Below, in pieces: positions 1 through 5,841 of a stretch of 5,841 nucleotides of DNA (its first letter is position 1; every line of letters begins with the position of its first letter). The translations under genes and the position numbers were made by a program. The notes under the pieces are model-generated. The model ran no database searches. It saw nothing but the letters and a program-made list of their open reading frames with translations, and was not told where the DNA came from. The stretch spans positions 1-5,841 of the forward strand of contig JAEZGD010000309.1 of assembly GCA_023417165.1 (NCBI GenBank), in the 5' to 3' direction. Source of the stretch: Planctomycetota bacterium. GTDB lineage: Bacteria; Planctomycetota; Planctomycetia; Pirellulales; Pirellulaceae.

Positions 1-3000
1 CGAACTCGACTGGATCGTCATGAAGGCGCTCGAAAAGGACCGTAGCCGCCGCTACGAGACGGCGAACGGATTCGCGCTGGACGTCCAGCGTTACCTTTAC
101 GATGAACCCGTTCAGGCCTGCCCGCCCTCAGCCGGCTATCGCTTGCAAAAGTTCGCCCGGCGAAATAGGGGAATGGTGGCAGTGGCGGCGGCCGGGCTGC
201 TGGTACTGGTCGCTGCGGCGGTTGCTTCAAGCCTGGCGGCTCGTCGATTTCACGCCTTGGCGGTACGGAATGCGAATCTTGCCAATGAGAAAGAAGCTGC
301 GCTGCAATCGACAATCAAAGCGGAGTCAAAGGCTGAGGCGTCTCGCGTTCGGGAGCAAGGATTGCGCAAAGAGGCTGAGCGGCAAGCGACCATTGCCCAG
401 CGACAGCGTGACCGGGCGAGCGCTAGCGCAGCCAGGGCGCGCCGCGCTGTGGATGAGTACCTCAGCCGCGTTACCGACGAAGAGCTCCTTTCTGTCCCTG
501 GCTTGCAACCGCTACGGCAACAATTGCTGGCGGCGGCATTACGGTTCTATGGCGAATTTACGCGGGAGCAAAGCGACGAACTGACACTGCAGGTAGAGGT
601 AGCTTTGGCGCACCATCGGCTGGGGCGCATCCATCAGGAATTGGGTAACATCAACGCGTCGGCGGCTGCCAATAAAGAAGCCATTCGCATGCTCGAAGCG
701 CAGCGTGAGGCGGGAATTGCTACCGGAGATACCCTGGCCATTCTTGCGCAGGCGTATCTCGCCGCAGGTCAACATGACGACTCCGTCGCGCTTTGTCGGC
801 AACTTCTGCAAGACGATCCTGACGCAACTGCGGTGCGCCGCACATTGGCCGATACCTATAACGCGCTGGCGGTTAACGCGACAGCGGTCAAGAACTATGC
901 AGTAGCGTTGCAACACCATCAGCAAGCTTTCGCACTCCGTGAGCAACTCGTCCAGCAACATCCTGACGACGCCGGCTACAATGCGGAACTTGGTAGCACG
1001 CTCAATAATATTGGCGTGCTCTTGAACAGCCCCGCTCAAGCTATTGAGCGGCTGCGAATGTATCAGCAAGCAGTCGAGTACAATGAAAAGGCTTGCCGCT
1101 TAGCGCCGCATTCCATCCTATGGGGACGCTGGCTAGCAACCTCCAATCGTAATATTGGCCTGACCGAGCGCGGCCGTGGCAACGGAGCGGCAGCGCTGGC
1201 GGCATTCGAGCGGCAGGCCACCACCTGGCGGAGGTTAGTGTTTCAGAACCCGGCCGTCACCTACTTGCGCGGCGGGTTCTACAAGGCCTTGCTCGAGTTG
1301 GCCGAGCAGCAAGAGCAGATGGGGCTGACGCCCGAAGCCAACCGCGCGCGCCGCGACGCCCGCGAAGTACTTGCCCAACTTCCGAAGAAACAGCCCACCG
1401 AGATCTTCGAATTGGCGACCATCTATGCGGCGTTGGCGACACCTCCCGAGAGAGCCAATGAAGCGGAACAGGAAGATGCTGAGGCCGCGGACGAACGAGA
1501 GCGGCACGCAATGCTCGCACTGCAGATGCTCAAGCAGGCTGTCGATGCGGGTTGGGCCGATGCGCTCACGCTGCGCAACCACCGAACACTGGATTCGCTC
1601 CGCGAGCGCGAAGAGTTCCAGGCGCTGGTCGGTGTCGTGGATGCGTTGGCTGCCGCCCGCCAGGTCTCTACCGGAAAGTCGCCCCGCGATGCCGACGCCC
1701 TGGCCGGCCAGCAGAAAGTTGCTGAGCAACTCGGCAAGTTCGCGAATGAATCGGGAAGTGCTGCCCACCGCAGACTCAAGGCGAACGTGCTGCACTCGAT
1801 CGGTGTTATCCAATCGGAGTTGAAGCAGTTCGAAGAGGCAGAAAAGTCGCTCAAAGACGCACTTGCTATCCACCAACAGTTGCGCGACAACGATGGACTG
1901 CAGGCACAACTTGATCCCCTGGCCATTCAGTACTCACTGGGCAAGCTCTACTGGGATAACGAGCGACCATCGGACGCCCATCGATTATGGCAAGAGACGC
2001 TGTCTGCCATCGAAGTGCTCTCGTCGGCTAACGCCAACAATGCGCAGTTGCTGGCATCCTGCGGCGAAATGGAGCGGAATATTTGTGATCATTACGGACA
2101 GGTCGGCCTCTGGACGCTGGCCTCCGAGCATGCGGTACGCAACGCACGTTACCGCCGCTCGACCGAAATACTGTGGGACACGCGATTCACAGCGCTGCTC
2201 GCCAACTCGCCCGAAAACTATCGCCGATACTGCCGGGCAGTCTTCGATAAGATGCAGCCGCTGGCCGACTCGAAGGTGGCGTGGGAATTGGCGCATCTTG
2301 CCTGGATCGTGGGCCAGGCGGACGATGCCGGCTTGAAGCTCGACGAGCCGGTGCGATACGCGCTGAAGGCGCGCGAACTAGAGCCGGGTGCCCCATGGTT
2401 CGCGCATGTGGCCGCACTGATCCAGTATCGAGCCGGTCGCCATGCCGATGCCGCCGCGACGCTGGACCGTGAAAAGCCAAGCGTCAGCCTCGGTGGCAGC
2501 GCTACACGTTACCTGTGTGCACTCGCGCATTTACATGGGGATGAAAAAGTCGCACGGAAGCATTTCGACGAAGCCGAGCGGATATACCGCGACGCTCTCG
2601 TAAGGACAGTGACTTCTGAAACTCTGACGCTGCCTGTCGAGTTGCAATGGGGTAACAGTAAGTCTTGGTGGGAGCTAGTACACACACAAACACTTCGTGC
2701 CGAAGCGATTCGTGCTTTCCGCGGGGCAGAGACCGTGGCCGACGATCCTTTTCAGCACCTTGTCCAAGCCCGCGGCTACTGGCTGATTGGCGAGACAGAA
2801 CTGGCGAAGCAGGAACATGCAGCGGCCTTTAACGCAGCCGATGACAAGCTGATTGTCGGTATTCTGTCGGCGCGGCTGTACGAAGCGTGTGGTCAGAAGA
2901 TCGAAGCAGCGGCCGAGTGGAAGTACGTGCTTGCACATGCGCCGGGCGCGGGACCGGAGTGGATCGCGCAGCATCCGTATTTCGCGAAACTTCTGCCTGC

Positions 3001-5458
3001 TGTGTCGACTGCAGCAATCAGCACTCCCGCGCCCACGCAGCCGCCACTAGCGGTGGTGCCATTTTCAGCCAAAGAAGCTGTCGACCTGCAGCAGGCGTGG
3101 GCCGATCACTTGGGTATGCCGGTGGCGATAGAGAATTCGCTCGGAATGAAATTCCGTTTAATTCCTCCCGGCCTGTTCCACATGGGGATGTCAGCAGAGC
3201 AACTCACAAAGTTGTCACCGACCATCCCAGGCGCCGTCGATTCCGCAAGTGCCAAGCGCGCTATGGAGGAAGAGCATGACGTCAGCGTCTTTCTCACTCA
3301 GCCCTACTATCTAGCCGAGTGTGAAGTGACCGTTGGTCAGTTTCGCAAATTCGTCGAAGAGACTGGCTATCAGACCGACGGTGAGAAGTCGGGCCTGGGA
3401 GGCTACGCCTTGTATCAGGGCAAGTGGCAGCGTCACGTCAGCCATCTGTGGAAGTCGCCAGCAGAGGGTTGGCCCCTGGCCGACGATCAACCGGTCGTAC
3501 ACATCAGTTGGAACGATGCCAAGGCGTTCAGCGAGTGGCTCTACGATAAAGAGTGGGTACGTTATGCGATCCCCACCGAAGCCCAATGGGAATTTGCTTG
3601 CCGCGCGGGATCGACAGCCATTTACGGGGGGGGCGATGAGCCTGTAGCCCTTGAGTCGGTTGCCTGGACGAAAGAGTCAGGTGTGACGTTTGCTCAGCCG
3701 GTTGGCAGTAAATTGCCCAATGCCTTCGGCCTTTACGACATGCTCGGCAACGCCTTTGAATGGACCTTTGACAATTATGCGGCGGGCAACAAGGGGCCGC
3801 GGCCCCTCGTCAATCCATGGCAACTTTCCACGCACAACGGCAAGGTGATTCGCGGACTGCCCTGGTATCAGCCGGCGGCAAATAGCCGTGTCACGAAGCG
3901 CAACTACCGGGCCGATGCTGATCCGCACGATTGCGGGCAGGGATTTCGGCTGGCAATTGTCGGGCATTTTACCCAGGGGCTGCCCGCACCACTGCGCGCT
4001 CAAAATGAGCATGCAACCGGGCAGTGCGACGAAAAGCAAGTCGCATTACGGCGCGCCGGCGAACAGGCAGCGGCAAAACGCGAGCAGATGCAAGCTGCAG
4101 CGACATGCTGTGCGCGTGGCTGGGTGCTTATCACGAAGCAGCAGTACGACGAGGCCGAGTTGGAGTTTCGAGCGGCGTTGAAGCACGTACCCGACTCAGC
4201 CGACGCCAATTTTGGACTTGGCAAATCGCTGACTCTGCAGGGCCAGTTTGCCGCCGCCGAACCCGCCCTCCGCGAAGCAGTACGCCTTCAGCCGAAAGCG
4301 AGTGTTCCGCGAGACGTGCTCGGCTGGTCGCTGCTGTATCAGCAAAAATTCAGTGAAGCCGAAAATGAGTTTCGCGAGTTGATGCGCGTGTCACCAAAAT
4401 ACGCGCTAGGACCCTATGGACTCGGCAAAGCGTTACTCGAGCAGAATCGCTTGGATGAAGCAGAGGAGCAGCTTCGCACCGCGGTGCGTCTCGATCCTCA
4501 GCTGCCCCGGACGCACGAAATGCTTGGATCGGTGCTACGGGCAAACAAAAAGCTCGCCGAGGCTGAAGCGGCGTTCTGCGAGGCAACTCGACTGATGCCA
4601 GAGTTGGCCTCAGCGCAACGTGGTTTGGGCCTAGTGTTACACGAGCAAAAGAGGTTTGCCGAGGCTATCGGCCCACTGCAACAAGCCATCCACCTGAACC
4701 CGAATGATGACCTGGCGCACAACACATTAGGCTGGGGGCTGTTAAATCAGCGAAGATTCGCCGAGGCAGCGGCCTCGCTGCGCGTTCGAACCCGCGCGTT
4801 GCCTACGGATGCTGGCGCGCACTATGCCTTGGGCAAGGCTCTCCTGGAGCTGAAAGAATTCACCGAGGCAGAGCAGTCGCTGCGCGAGGCCCTGCGGCTC
4901 GATCCAACGAGGACTGCGACGCATGGAACACTCGGCTGGGTCTATATCGAGCAAGGGAATCCGGCCGAAGCAGAAGCCGCGTTTCGAGAGCAAATACGAC
5001 TGAGTCCGAAGCTAGTTAGTGGATACTTCGGCCTAGGCAAAGCGTTGCTGCAGCAGAAGAAGTTTGTCTTAGCGGAAGAGGCGTTGCAGGAGGCAGTCCG
5101 TCTTGACCCCAAGCACGCTGACGCATGTGATTTGCTCGGCTGGGCCCTGTTAGAACAGCAAAAGCCGGCAGAGGCAGAAGCCGCATTTCGTCGACTGGTT
5201 CAGCTTGCTCCGCACCAGGTCGGCGCACACTTCGCCTTGGGACGTTCGCTTCTAGCTCAGAAAAAATTTGCCGATGCGGACGCTGCGCTCAGCGAAGCGC
5301 TACGGCTGGCTCCCCTTCATCAACCATCGCTCGAACTGCGCAAGCAGGTAAGTGCGGCTCGCGGCACGAGTAAAGTTACGACTTCAACTCAGCCAAACGA
5401 TTCGAAGAGTTCCGTGCAACCACAAAACGCTCGTGTGGAGCCACCGAGTCAGAACTAG
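1..5458 (+). CDS. Ser/Thr protein kinase C-terminal part with TPR and FGE-sulfatase-like domains (5' partial)
   Basis: This frame is open from the first complete codon (base 2) to TAG at 5456-5458. The codons before the Met at base 20 (ELDWIV) already belong to a kinase motif, so the true start and catalytic lobe lie upstream. The visible order is kinase subdomain XI tail, one transmembrane helix, charged coiled-coil stalk, divergent TPR-like region, FGE-type domain, twelve TPR units and a polar tail. Kinases of this kind phosphorylate Ser/Thr on partner proteins; TPRs bind proteins. The substrate and signal cannot be read from the sequence. By inference the kinase is cytoplasmic and the long C-terminal part is extracytoplasmic. 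The fusion matches planctomycete kinase/TPR/FGE proteins. At over 1818 residues it is very long, with no frameshift or internal stop. I am sure of the architecture and unsure of any biological role. A gene 214 bases downstream on the same strand encodes an exported protein. Confidence 0.95.
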   Translation, partial: ELDWIVMKALEKDRSRRYETANGFALDVQRYLYDEPVQACPPSAGYRLQKFARRNRGMVAVAAAGLLVLVAAAVASSLAARRFHALAVRNANLANEKEAALQSTIKAESKAEASRVREQGLRKEAERQATIAQRQRDRASASAARARRAVDEYLSRVTDEELLSVPGLQPLRQQLLAAALRFYGEFTREQSDELTLQVEVALAHHRLGRIHQELGNINASAAANKEAIRMLEAQREAGIATGDTLAILAQAYLAAGQHDDSVALCRQLLQDDPDATAVRRTLADTYNALAVNATAVKNYAVALQHHQQAFALREQLVQQHPDDAGYNAELGSTLNNIGVLLNSPAQAIERLRMYQQAVEYNEKACRLAPHSILWGRWLATSNRNIGLTERGRGNGAAALAAFERQATTWRRLVFQNPAVTYLRGGFYKALLELAEQQEQMGLTPEANRARRDAREVLAQLPKKQPTEIFELATIYAALATPPERANEAEQEDAEAADERERHAMLALQMLKQAVDAGWADALTLRNHRTLDSLREREEFQALVGVVDALAAARQVSTGKSPRDADALAGQQKVAEQLGKFANESGSAAHRRLKANVLHSIGVIQSELKQFEEAEKSLKDALAIHQQLRDNDGLQAQLDPLAIQYSLGKLYWDNERPSDAHRLWQETLSAIEVLSSANANNAQLLASCGEMERNICDHYGQVGLWTLASEHAVRNARYRRSTEILWDTRFTALLANSPENYRRYCRAVFDKMQPLADSKVAWELAHLAWIVGQADDAGLKLDEPVRYALKARELEPGAPWFAHVAALIQYRAGRHADAAATLDREKPSVSLGGSATRYLCALAHLHGDEKVARKHFDEAERIYRDALVRTVTSETLTLPVELQWGNSKSWWELVHTQTLRAEAIRAFRGAETVADDPFQHLVQARGYWLIGETELAKQEHAAAFNAADDKLIVGILSARLYEACGQKIEAAAEWKYVLAHAPGAGPEWIAQHPYFAKLLPAVSTAAISTPAPTQPPLAVVPFSAKEAVDLQQAWADHLGMPVAIENSLGMKFRLIPPGLFHMGMSAEQLTKLSPTIPGAVDSASAKRAMEEEHDVSVFLTQPYYLAECEVTVGQFRKFVEETGYQTDGEKSGLGGYALYQGKWQRHVSHLWKSPAEGWPLADDQPVVHISWNDAKAFSEWLYDKEWVRYAIPTEAQWEFACRAGSTAIYGGGDEPVALESVAWTKESGVTFAQPVGSKLPNAFGLYDMLGNAFEWTFDNYAAGNKGPRPLVNPWQLSTHNGKVIRGLPWYQPAANSRVTKRNYRADADPHDCGQGFRLAIVGHFTQGLPAPLRAQNEHATGQCDEKQVALRRAGEQAAAKREQMQAAATCCARGWVLITKQQYDEAELEFRAALKHVPDSADANFGLGKSLTLQGQFAAAEPALREAVRLQPKASVPRDVLGWSLLYQQKFSEAENEFRELMRVSPKYALGPYGLGKALLEQNRLDEAEEQLRTAVRLDPQLPRTHEMLGSVLRANKKLAEAEAAFCEATRLMPELASAQRGLGLVLHEQKRFAEAIGPLQQAIHLNPNDDLAHNTLGWGLLNQRRFAEAAASLRVRTRALPTDAGAHYALGKALLELKEFTEAEQSLREALRLDPTRTATHGTLGWVYIEQGNPAEAEAAFREQIRLSPKLVSGYFGLGKALLQQKKFVLAEEALQEAVRLDPKHADACDLLGWALLEQQKPAEAEAAFRRLVQLAPHQVGAHFALGRSLLAQKKFADADAALSEALRLAPLHQPSLELRKQVSAARGTSKVTTSTQPNDSKSSVQPQNARVEPPSQN
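2..172 (+). other. C-terminal end of Hanks-type kinase domain and juxtamembrane segment
   Basis: The first 14 residues read ELDWIVMKALEKDR and are followed by SRRYETANGFALDVQRYL. This is the subdomain XI helix of planctomycete Ser/Thr kinases, including the Arg-containing 'KDRxRRY' element that packs against the C-lobe. DEPVQACPPSAGYRLQKF then forms the usual juxtamembrane segment, ending in the basic run KFARRNRG just before the membrane helix. The ATP-binding Lys, the HRD catalytic loop and the DFG motif are not in the window, so catalytic competence cannot be judged here. Confidence 0.93.
173..241 (+). other. Single transmembrane helix
   Basis: Residues 52-74 are a 23-residue stretch of Ala, Val, Leu and Gly with no charge, centred on GLLVLVAAAVA. 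It is preceded by the basic cluster KFARRNR and followed by AARRF. Because the kinase must work in the cytoplasm, the N side is placed inside and the rest of the protein outside. Basic residues on both flanks make the positive-inside signal weak, so the topology rests mainly on the kinase position. No second hydrophobic segment of comparable length is visible in the protein. Confidence 0.88.
245..469 (+). other. Charged helical stalk, probable coiled coil
   Basis: Residues 76-150 are rich in Ala, Glu, Lys, Arg and Gln and contain no proline. Examples are NEKEAALQSTIKAESKAEA and RKEAERQATIAQRQRDRA. This composition directly after a membrane helix is typical of the juxtamembrane coiled coil in planctomycete kinase/TPR proteins, where it may dimerise the receptor. 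No heptad scoring was possible. A plain single alpha helix is an alternative. Confidence 0.7.
470..1690 (+). other. Membrane-proximal divergent TPR-like helical region
   Basis: Residues 151-557 begin with VTDEELLSVPGLQPLRQQLL, a segment that commonly follows the coiled coil in planctomycete kinase/TPR proteins. Helix pairs follow with TPR-like spacing, for example ILAQAYLAAGQHDDSVALCR, TLADTYNALA...YAVALQHHQQAF, and LNNIGVLL followed by AVEYNEKACRLAP. The stretch LALQMLKQAVDAGWADALTL, then LDSLREREEFQALV (residues 499-537), resembles the terminal 'L..AV.aGy.da..l..d..LdpLR.r.dF..L' element that ends such arrays. An acidic insert rich in Glu, Asp and Ala lies at residues 480-494. The repeats are much more degenerate than those at the C terminus. 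Confidence 0.72.
1760..3000 (+). other. Second divergent TPR/helical region
   Basis: Residues 581-994 restart with a recognisable TPR (VLHSIGVIQSELKQFEEAEK, then SLKDALAIHQQL), then IQYSLGKLYWDNERPSDAHR. More diverged helices include SPENYRRYCRAVFDKM and AWELAHLAWIVG...PVRYALKARELEPG, with 'R.AGR..dAaatLd' and 'aLAHLHgdekvArkhfDeA' style units further on. This block matches the repeat set that planctomycete kinases and WD40/TPR proteins carry before an FGE domain. SWWELVHTQTLRAEAIRAF (residues 882-900) looks like the usual conserved helix near the end of that set. It probably binds proteins. The individual repeat borders are uncertain. Confidence 0.68.
3119..3961 (+). other. FGE-sulfatase (SUMF1-type) domain without the catalytic cysteine pair
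   Basis: Residues 1034-1314 run from PVAIENSLGMKFRLIPPGLF to GQGFRLAIV. Family hallmarks in order are NSLGMKFRLIPPG, YYLAECEVTVGQFRKFV, QPVVHISWNDAKAFSEWL, IPTEAQWEFACRAGS, GLYDMLGNAFEWTFDN and the closing GFRLA. The length of about 280 residues is normal. The preceding AVDLQQAWADHLG helix is typical of planctomycete FGE modules. True formylglycine-generating enzymes use two cysteines in the segment after the 'RGGS(W/Y)' strand to oxidise sulfatase Cys. Here that region reads IRGLPWYQPAANSRVTKRNY and contains no Cys. The RGGSW motif itself is changed to RGLPW. The only nearby Cys is 1305, just before GQGFR. I therefore infer a non-catalytic binding role, such as a ligand or protein sensor, rather than sulfatase maturation. 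Confidence 0.92.
3962..4096 (+). other. Helical linker between FGE-like domain and TPR array
   Basis: Residues 1315-1359 start with GHFTQGLPAPLRAQ and become a Gln/Ala/Glu/Arg/Lys-rich helix (ALRRAGEQAAAKREQMQ). It joins the FGE-like domain to the first C-terminal TPR unit and probably acts as a rigid spacer or capping helix. No family is recognisable. Confidence 0.55.
4097..5320 (+). repeat. Twelve gapless 34-residue TPR units in a 68-residue (204-bp) super-repeat
   Basis: Residues 1360-1767 divide exactly into twelve 34-residue units with no insertion or deletion, starting at bases 4097, 4199, 4301, 4403, 4505, 4607, 4709, 4811, 4913, 5015, 5117 and 5219. Each has the TPR pattern: small residue/Gly at position 8, Ala at 20 in most, a hydrophobic or aromatic residue at 24 and Pro at 32. 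Units alternate. The 1st, 3rd, 7th, 9th and 11th carry Gly-Trp at positions 8-9 (W1368, W1436, W1572, W1640, W1708). The 2nd, 4th, 8th, 10th and 12th carry Gly-Lys/Arg (K1402, K1470, K1606, K1674, R1742), usually followed by L(R/Q)EA(V/L)RLDP. The central pair has Ser and Leu instead (S1504, L1538). Twelve units should form more than one turn of the usual TPR superhelix, which suits a long peptide or several partners. The array probably grew by duplication of a two-unit block. Confidence 0.95.
5321..5455 (+). other. C-terminal polar, probably disordered tail
   Basis: Residues 1768-1812 begin with a short capping helix (QPSLELRKQVSAARG) and continue as a Ser/Thr/Gln/Pro/Asn-rich tail (TTSTQPNDSKSSVQPQN) ending in EPPSQN. 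No hydrophobic segment or sorting motif is present. The tail is likely flexible. Confidence 0.6.
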
Positions 5459-5525
5459 CAAGTCATACGACAACAGCAGTCCTTCGTAATATCGGCACGA
5501 TGAGAATGGCGATCGCCGTGAGAAC

Positions 5526-5570
5526 ATGGGCTCCGGCACGCAGCGACGTAGCGCCGCGCGCGAAGCCCAT
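5526..5570. other. Imperfect nested inverted repeat in intergenic region
   Basis: ATGGGCT at 5526-5532 is the exact reverse complement of AGCCCAT at 5564-5570. Inside the 31-base loop, CGGC at 5534-5537 can pair with GCCG at 5553-5556. Together they could form a two-part stem-loop in the 214 bases between the two genes. It is not followed by a T run, so it is not a standard intrinsic terminator. Chance pairing in GC-rich DNA is a real alternative. Apart from this the gap (5459-5672) shows no RNA gene, no clear promoter and no repeat. Confidence 0.25.
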
Positions 5571-5615
5571 CCTTGCCACAAGCAATTTATCCGGCAATCC
5601 CACACCTCAAACCAT

Positions 5616-5630
5616 GGAGCCGATCCTTTG
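5616..5630 (+). promoter_or_regulatory. Possible GGAG ribosome binding site with TTG alternative start
   Basis: GGAG at 5616-5619 lies 8 bases before TTG at 5628-5630, which is in frame with the downstream secreted-protein gene. Use of this start would add 15 residues (MKLPRNTTPTISRVI) before the Met at 5673, giving a longer basic n-region. Third codon positions in the added stretch are AT-rich compared with the codons after 5673, and planctomycete genes often lack a Shine-Dalgarno site. I therefore prefer the ATG. Confidence 0.25.
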
Positions 5631-5672
5631 AAGCTGCCACGAAATACCACACCAACGATTTCTCGCGTTATC

Positions 5673-5841
5673 ATGCGGCTGCTGCCTGGGGCGCTGCTGG
5701 TCTTGGTCGTTTGTGCTTCCGCGAGTGCCGAGACCATTGTGCCGATTACTGGTATCGGCACAAAGATGGATGCCATCGACACGCGTGTCGAACAAGTCGC
5801 TTACAACGGACCTGTCGCGAAAATTGTCGATAGCCTACCGG
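5673..5841 (+). CDS. Exported protein of unknown function (3' partial)
   Basis: From ATG at 5673 the frame stays open to the window end (56 codons visible). The first 19 residues, MRLLPGALLVLVVCASASA, form a signal peptide: one Arg, a Leu/Val-rich core, then an Ala-Ser-Ala site with cleavage expected before ETIVPITG. The mature part shown contains GIGTKMDAIDTRVEQVAYNG and then PVAKIVDSLP. I recognise no family in this short piece. Cys14 is followed by Ala-Ser and lies inside the signal peptide without a good lipobox, so a lipoprotein is less likely than ordinary Sec export. The frame is open back to an ATG at 5526, but that extension is His/Arg/Ser-rich and unlike a signal peptide. TTG at 5628 is a plausible alternative start. 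Whether the gene is cotranscribed with the kinase gene is unknown. Confidence 0.7.
   Translation, partial: MRLLPGALLVLVVCASASAETIVPITGIGTKMDAIDTRVEQVAYNGPVAKIVDSLP

Noticed and set aside
20..22. ATG at base 20 as the start of the large protein
   Set aside because: The six codons before it (ELDWIV) continue the conserved kinase subdomain XI motif in the same frame, so this Met is internal and the gene begins upstream of the window.
1235..1909. 224-residue open frame on the minus strand
   Set aside because: It lies wholly inside the large + strand gene, shows no recognisable domain, and is explained by GC-rich antisense codon structure. The same holds for the minus-strand frame at 539-1069.
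3836..3961. Variable region of a diversity-generating retroelement at the end of the FGE/C-type-lectin-like fold
   Set aside because: These retroelements often diversify this part of the fold, but the codons are not dominated by AAC/AAT-type sites. No template repeat or reverse transcriptase is visible, and the domain sits mid-protein rather than at the C terminus.
4097..5320. CRISPR-like or satellite DNA repeat reading of the 102-bp periodicity
   Set aside because: The period is exactly 34 codons, the similarity is at the protein level with heavy synonymous change, and the unit matches the TPR consensus.
5508..5517. Perfect palindrome GGCGATCGCC, which contains the cyanobacterial HIP1 octamer
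   Set aside because: I noticed only this copy in the intergenic stretch, and all other signals point to Planctomycetes. A short GC-rich palindrome is expected by chance.
5614..5631. Mini open frame ATG...TGA overlapping the TTG at 5628
   Set aside because: It would encode only five residues and has no supporting feature. It is more simply chance within the leader sequence.
5384..5782. 132-residue minus-strand open frame over the intergenic region
   Set aside because: It overlaps both the end of the kinase gene and the signal-peptide gene, has no recognisable motif, and would run against a much better supported + strand reading.
5573..5833. 86-residue + strand open frame in another phase
   Set aside because: It is rich in Cys, His, Arg and Tyr with no family resemblance, and it competes with the frame from 5673 that encodes a textbook signal peptide.

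Overview
The window looks like planctomycete DNA, probably from the Pirellulaceae or a related group. The evidence is the protein style, not a database search. The sequence opens inside the last subdomain of a Hanks-type Ser/Thr kinase, with the ELDWIVMKALEKDR...RRYETANG...DEPVQACPPSAGYRL signature. I know this signature from the large membrane-bound kinase/TPR proteins that are expanded in Planctomycetes. The DNA is fairly GC-rich, and almost everything lies on the + strand.

Bases 1-5458 are one uninterrupted reading frame, the C-terminal ~1818 residues of a very large multidomain protein whose catalytic kinase lobe lies upstream of the window. In order it carries: the kinase tail (2-172), one transmembrane helix (173-241), a charged helical/coiled-coil stalk (245-469), a long divergent TPR-like helical region (about 470-3000), a Pro/Thr linker, a formylglycine-generating-enzyme (FGE/SUMF1) type domain (3119-3961), a helical linker (3962-4096), twelve gapless 34-residue TPR units (4097-5320) and a short polar tail (5321-5455). 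Residue numbers in the entries count the internal Met at base 20 as 1, so the first base of codon n is 17+3n. This Met is only a reference point, not the true start.

Bases 5459-5672 are a short intergenic stretch with one weak inverted repeat and no convincing terminator or promoter. From 5673 to the window end is the start of a second + strand gene that encodes a protein with a clear signal peptide. It is cut by the window edge and I do not recognise it.

The protein reads as a transmembrane signalling scaffold: a cytoplasmic kinase joined through one membrane helix to about 1,740 residues of repeat and FGE-fold modules, probably outside the cytoplasmic membrane. The most distinctive points are that the FGE-like domain lacks the paired catalytic cysteines, and that the C-terminal TPR array has a strict two-unit (68-residue, 204-bp) super-period. 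I found no mobile element, RNA gene or CRISPR array, and nothing that proves a new multi-gene system.
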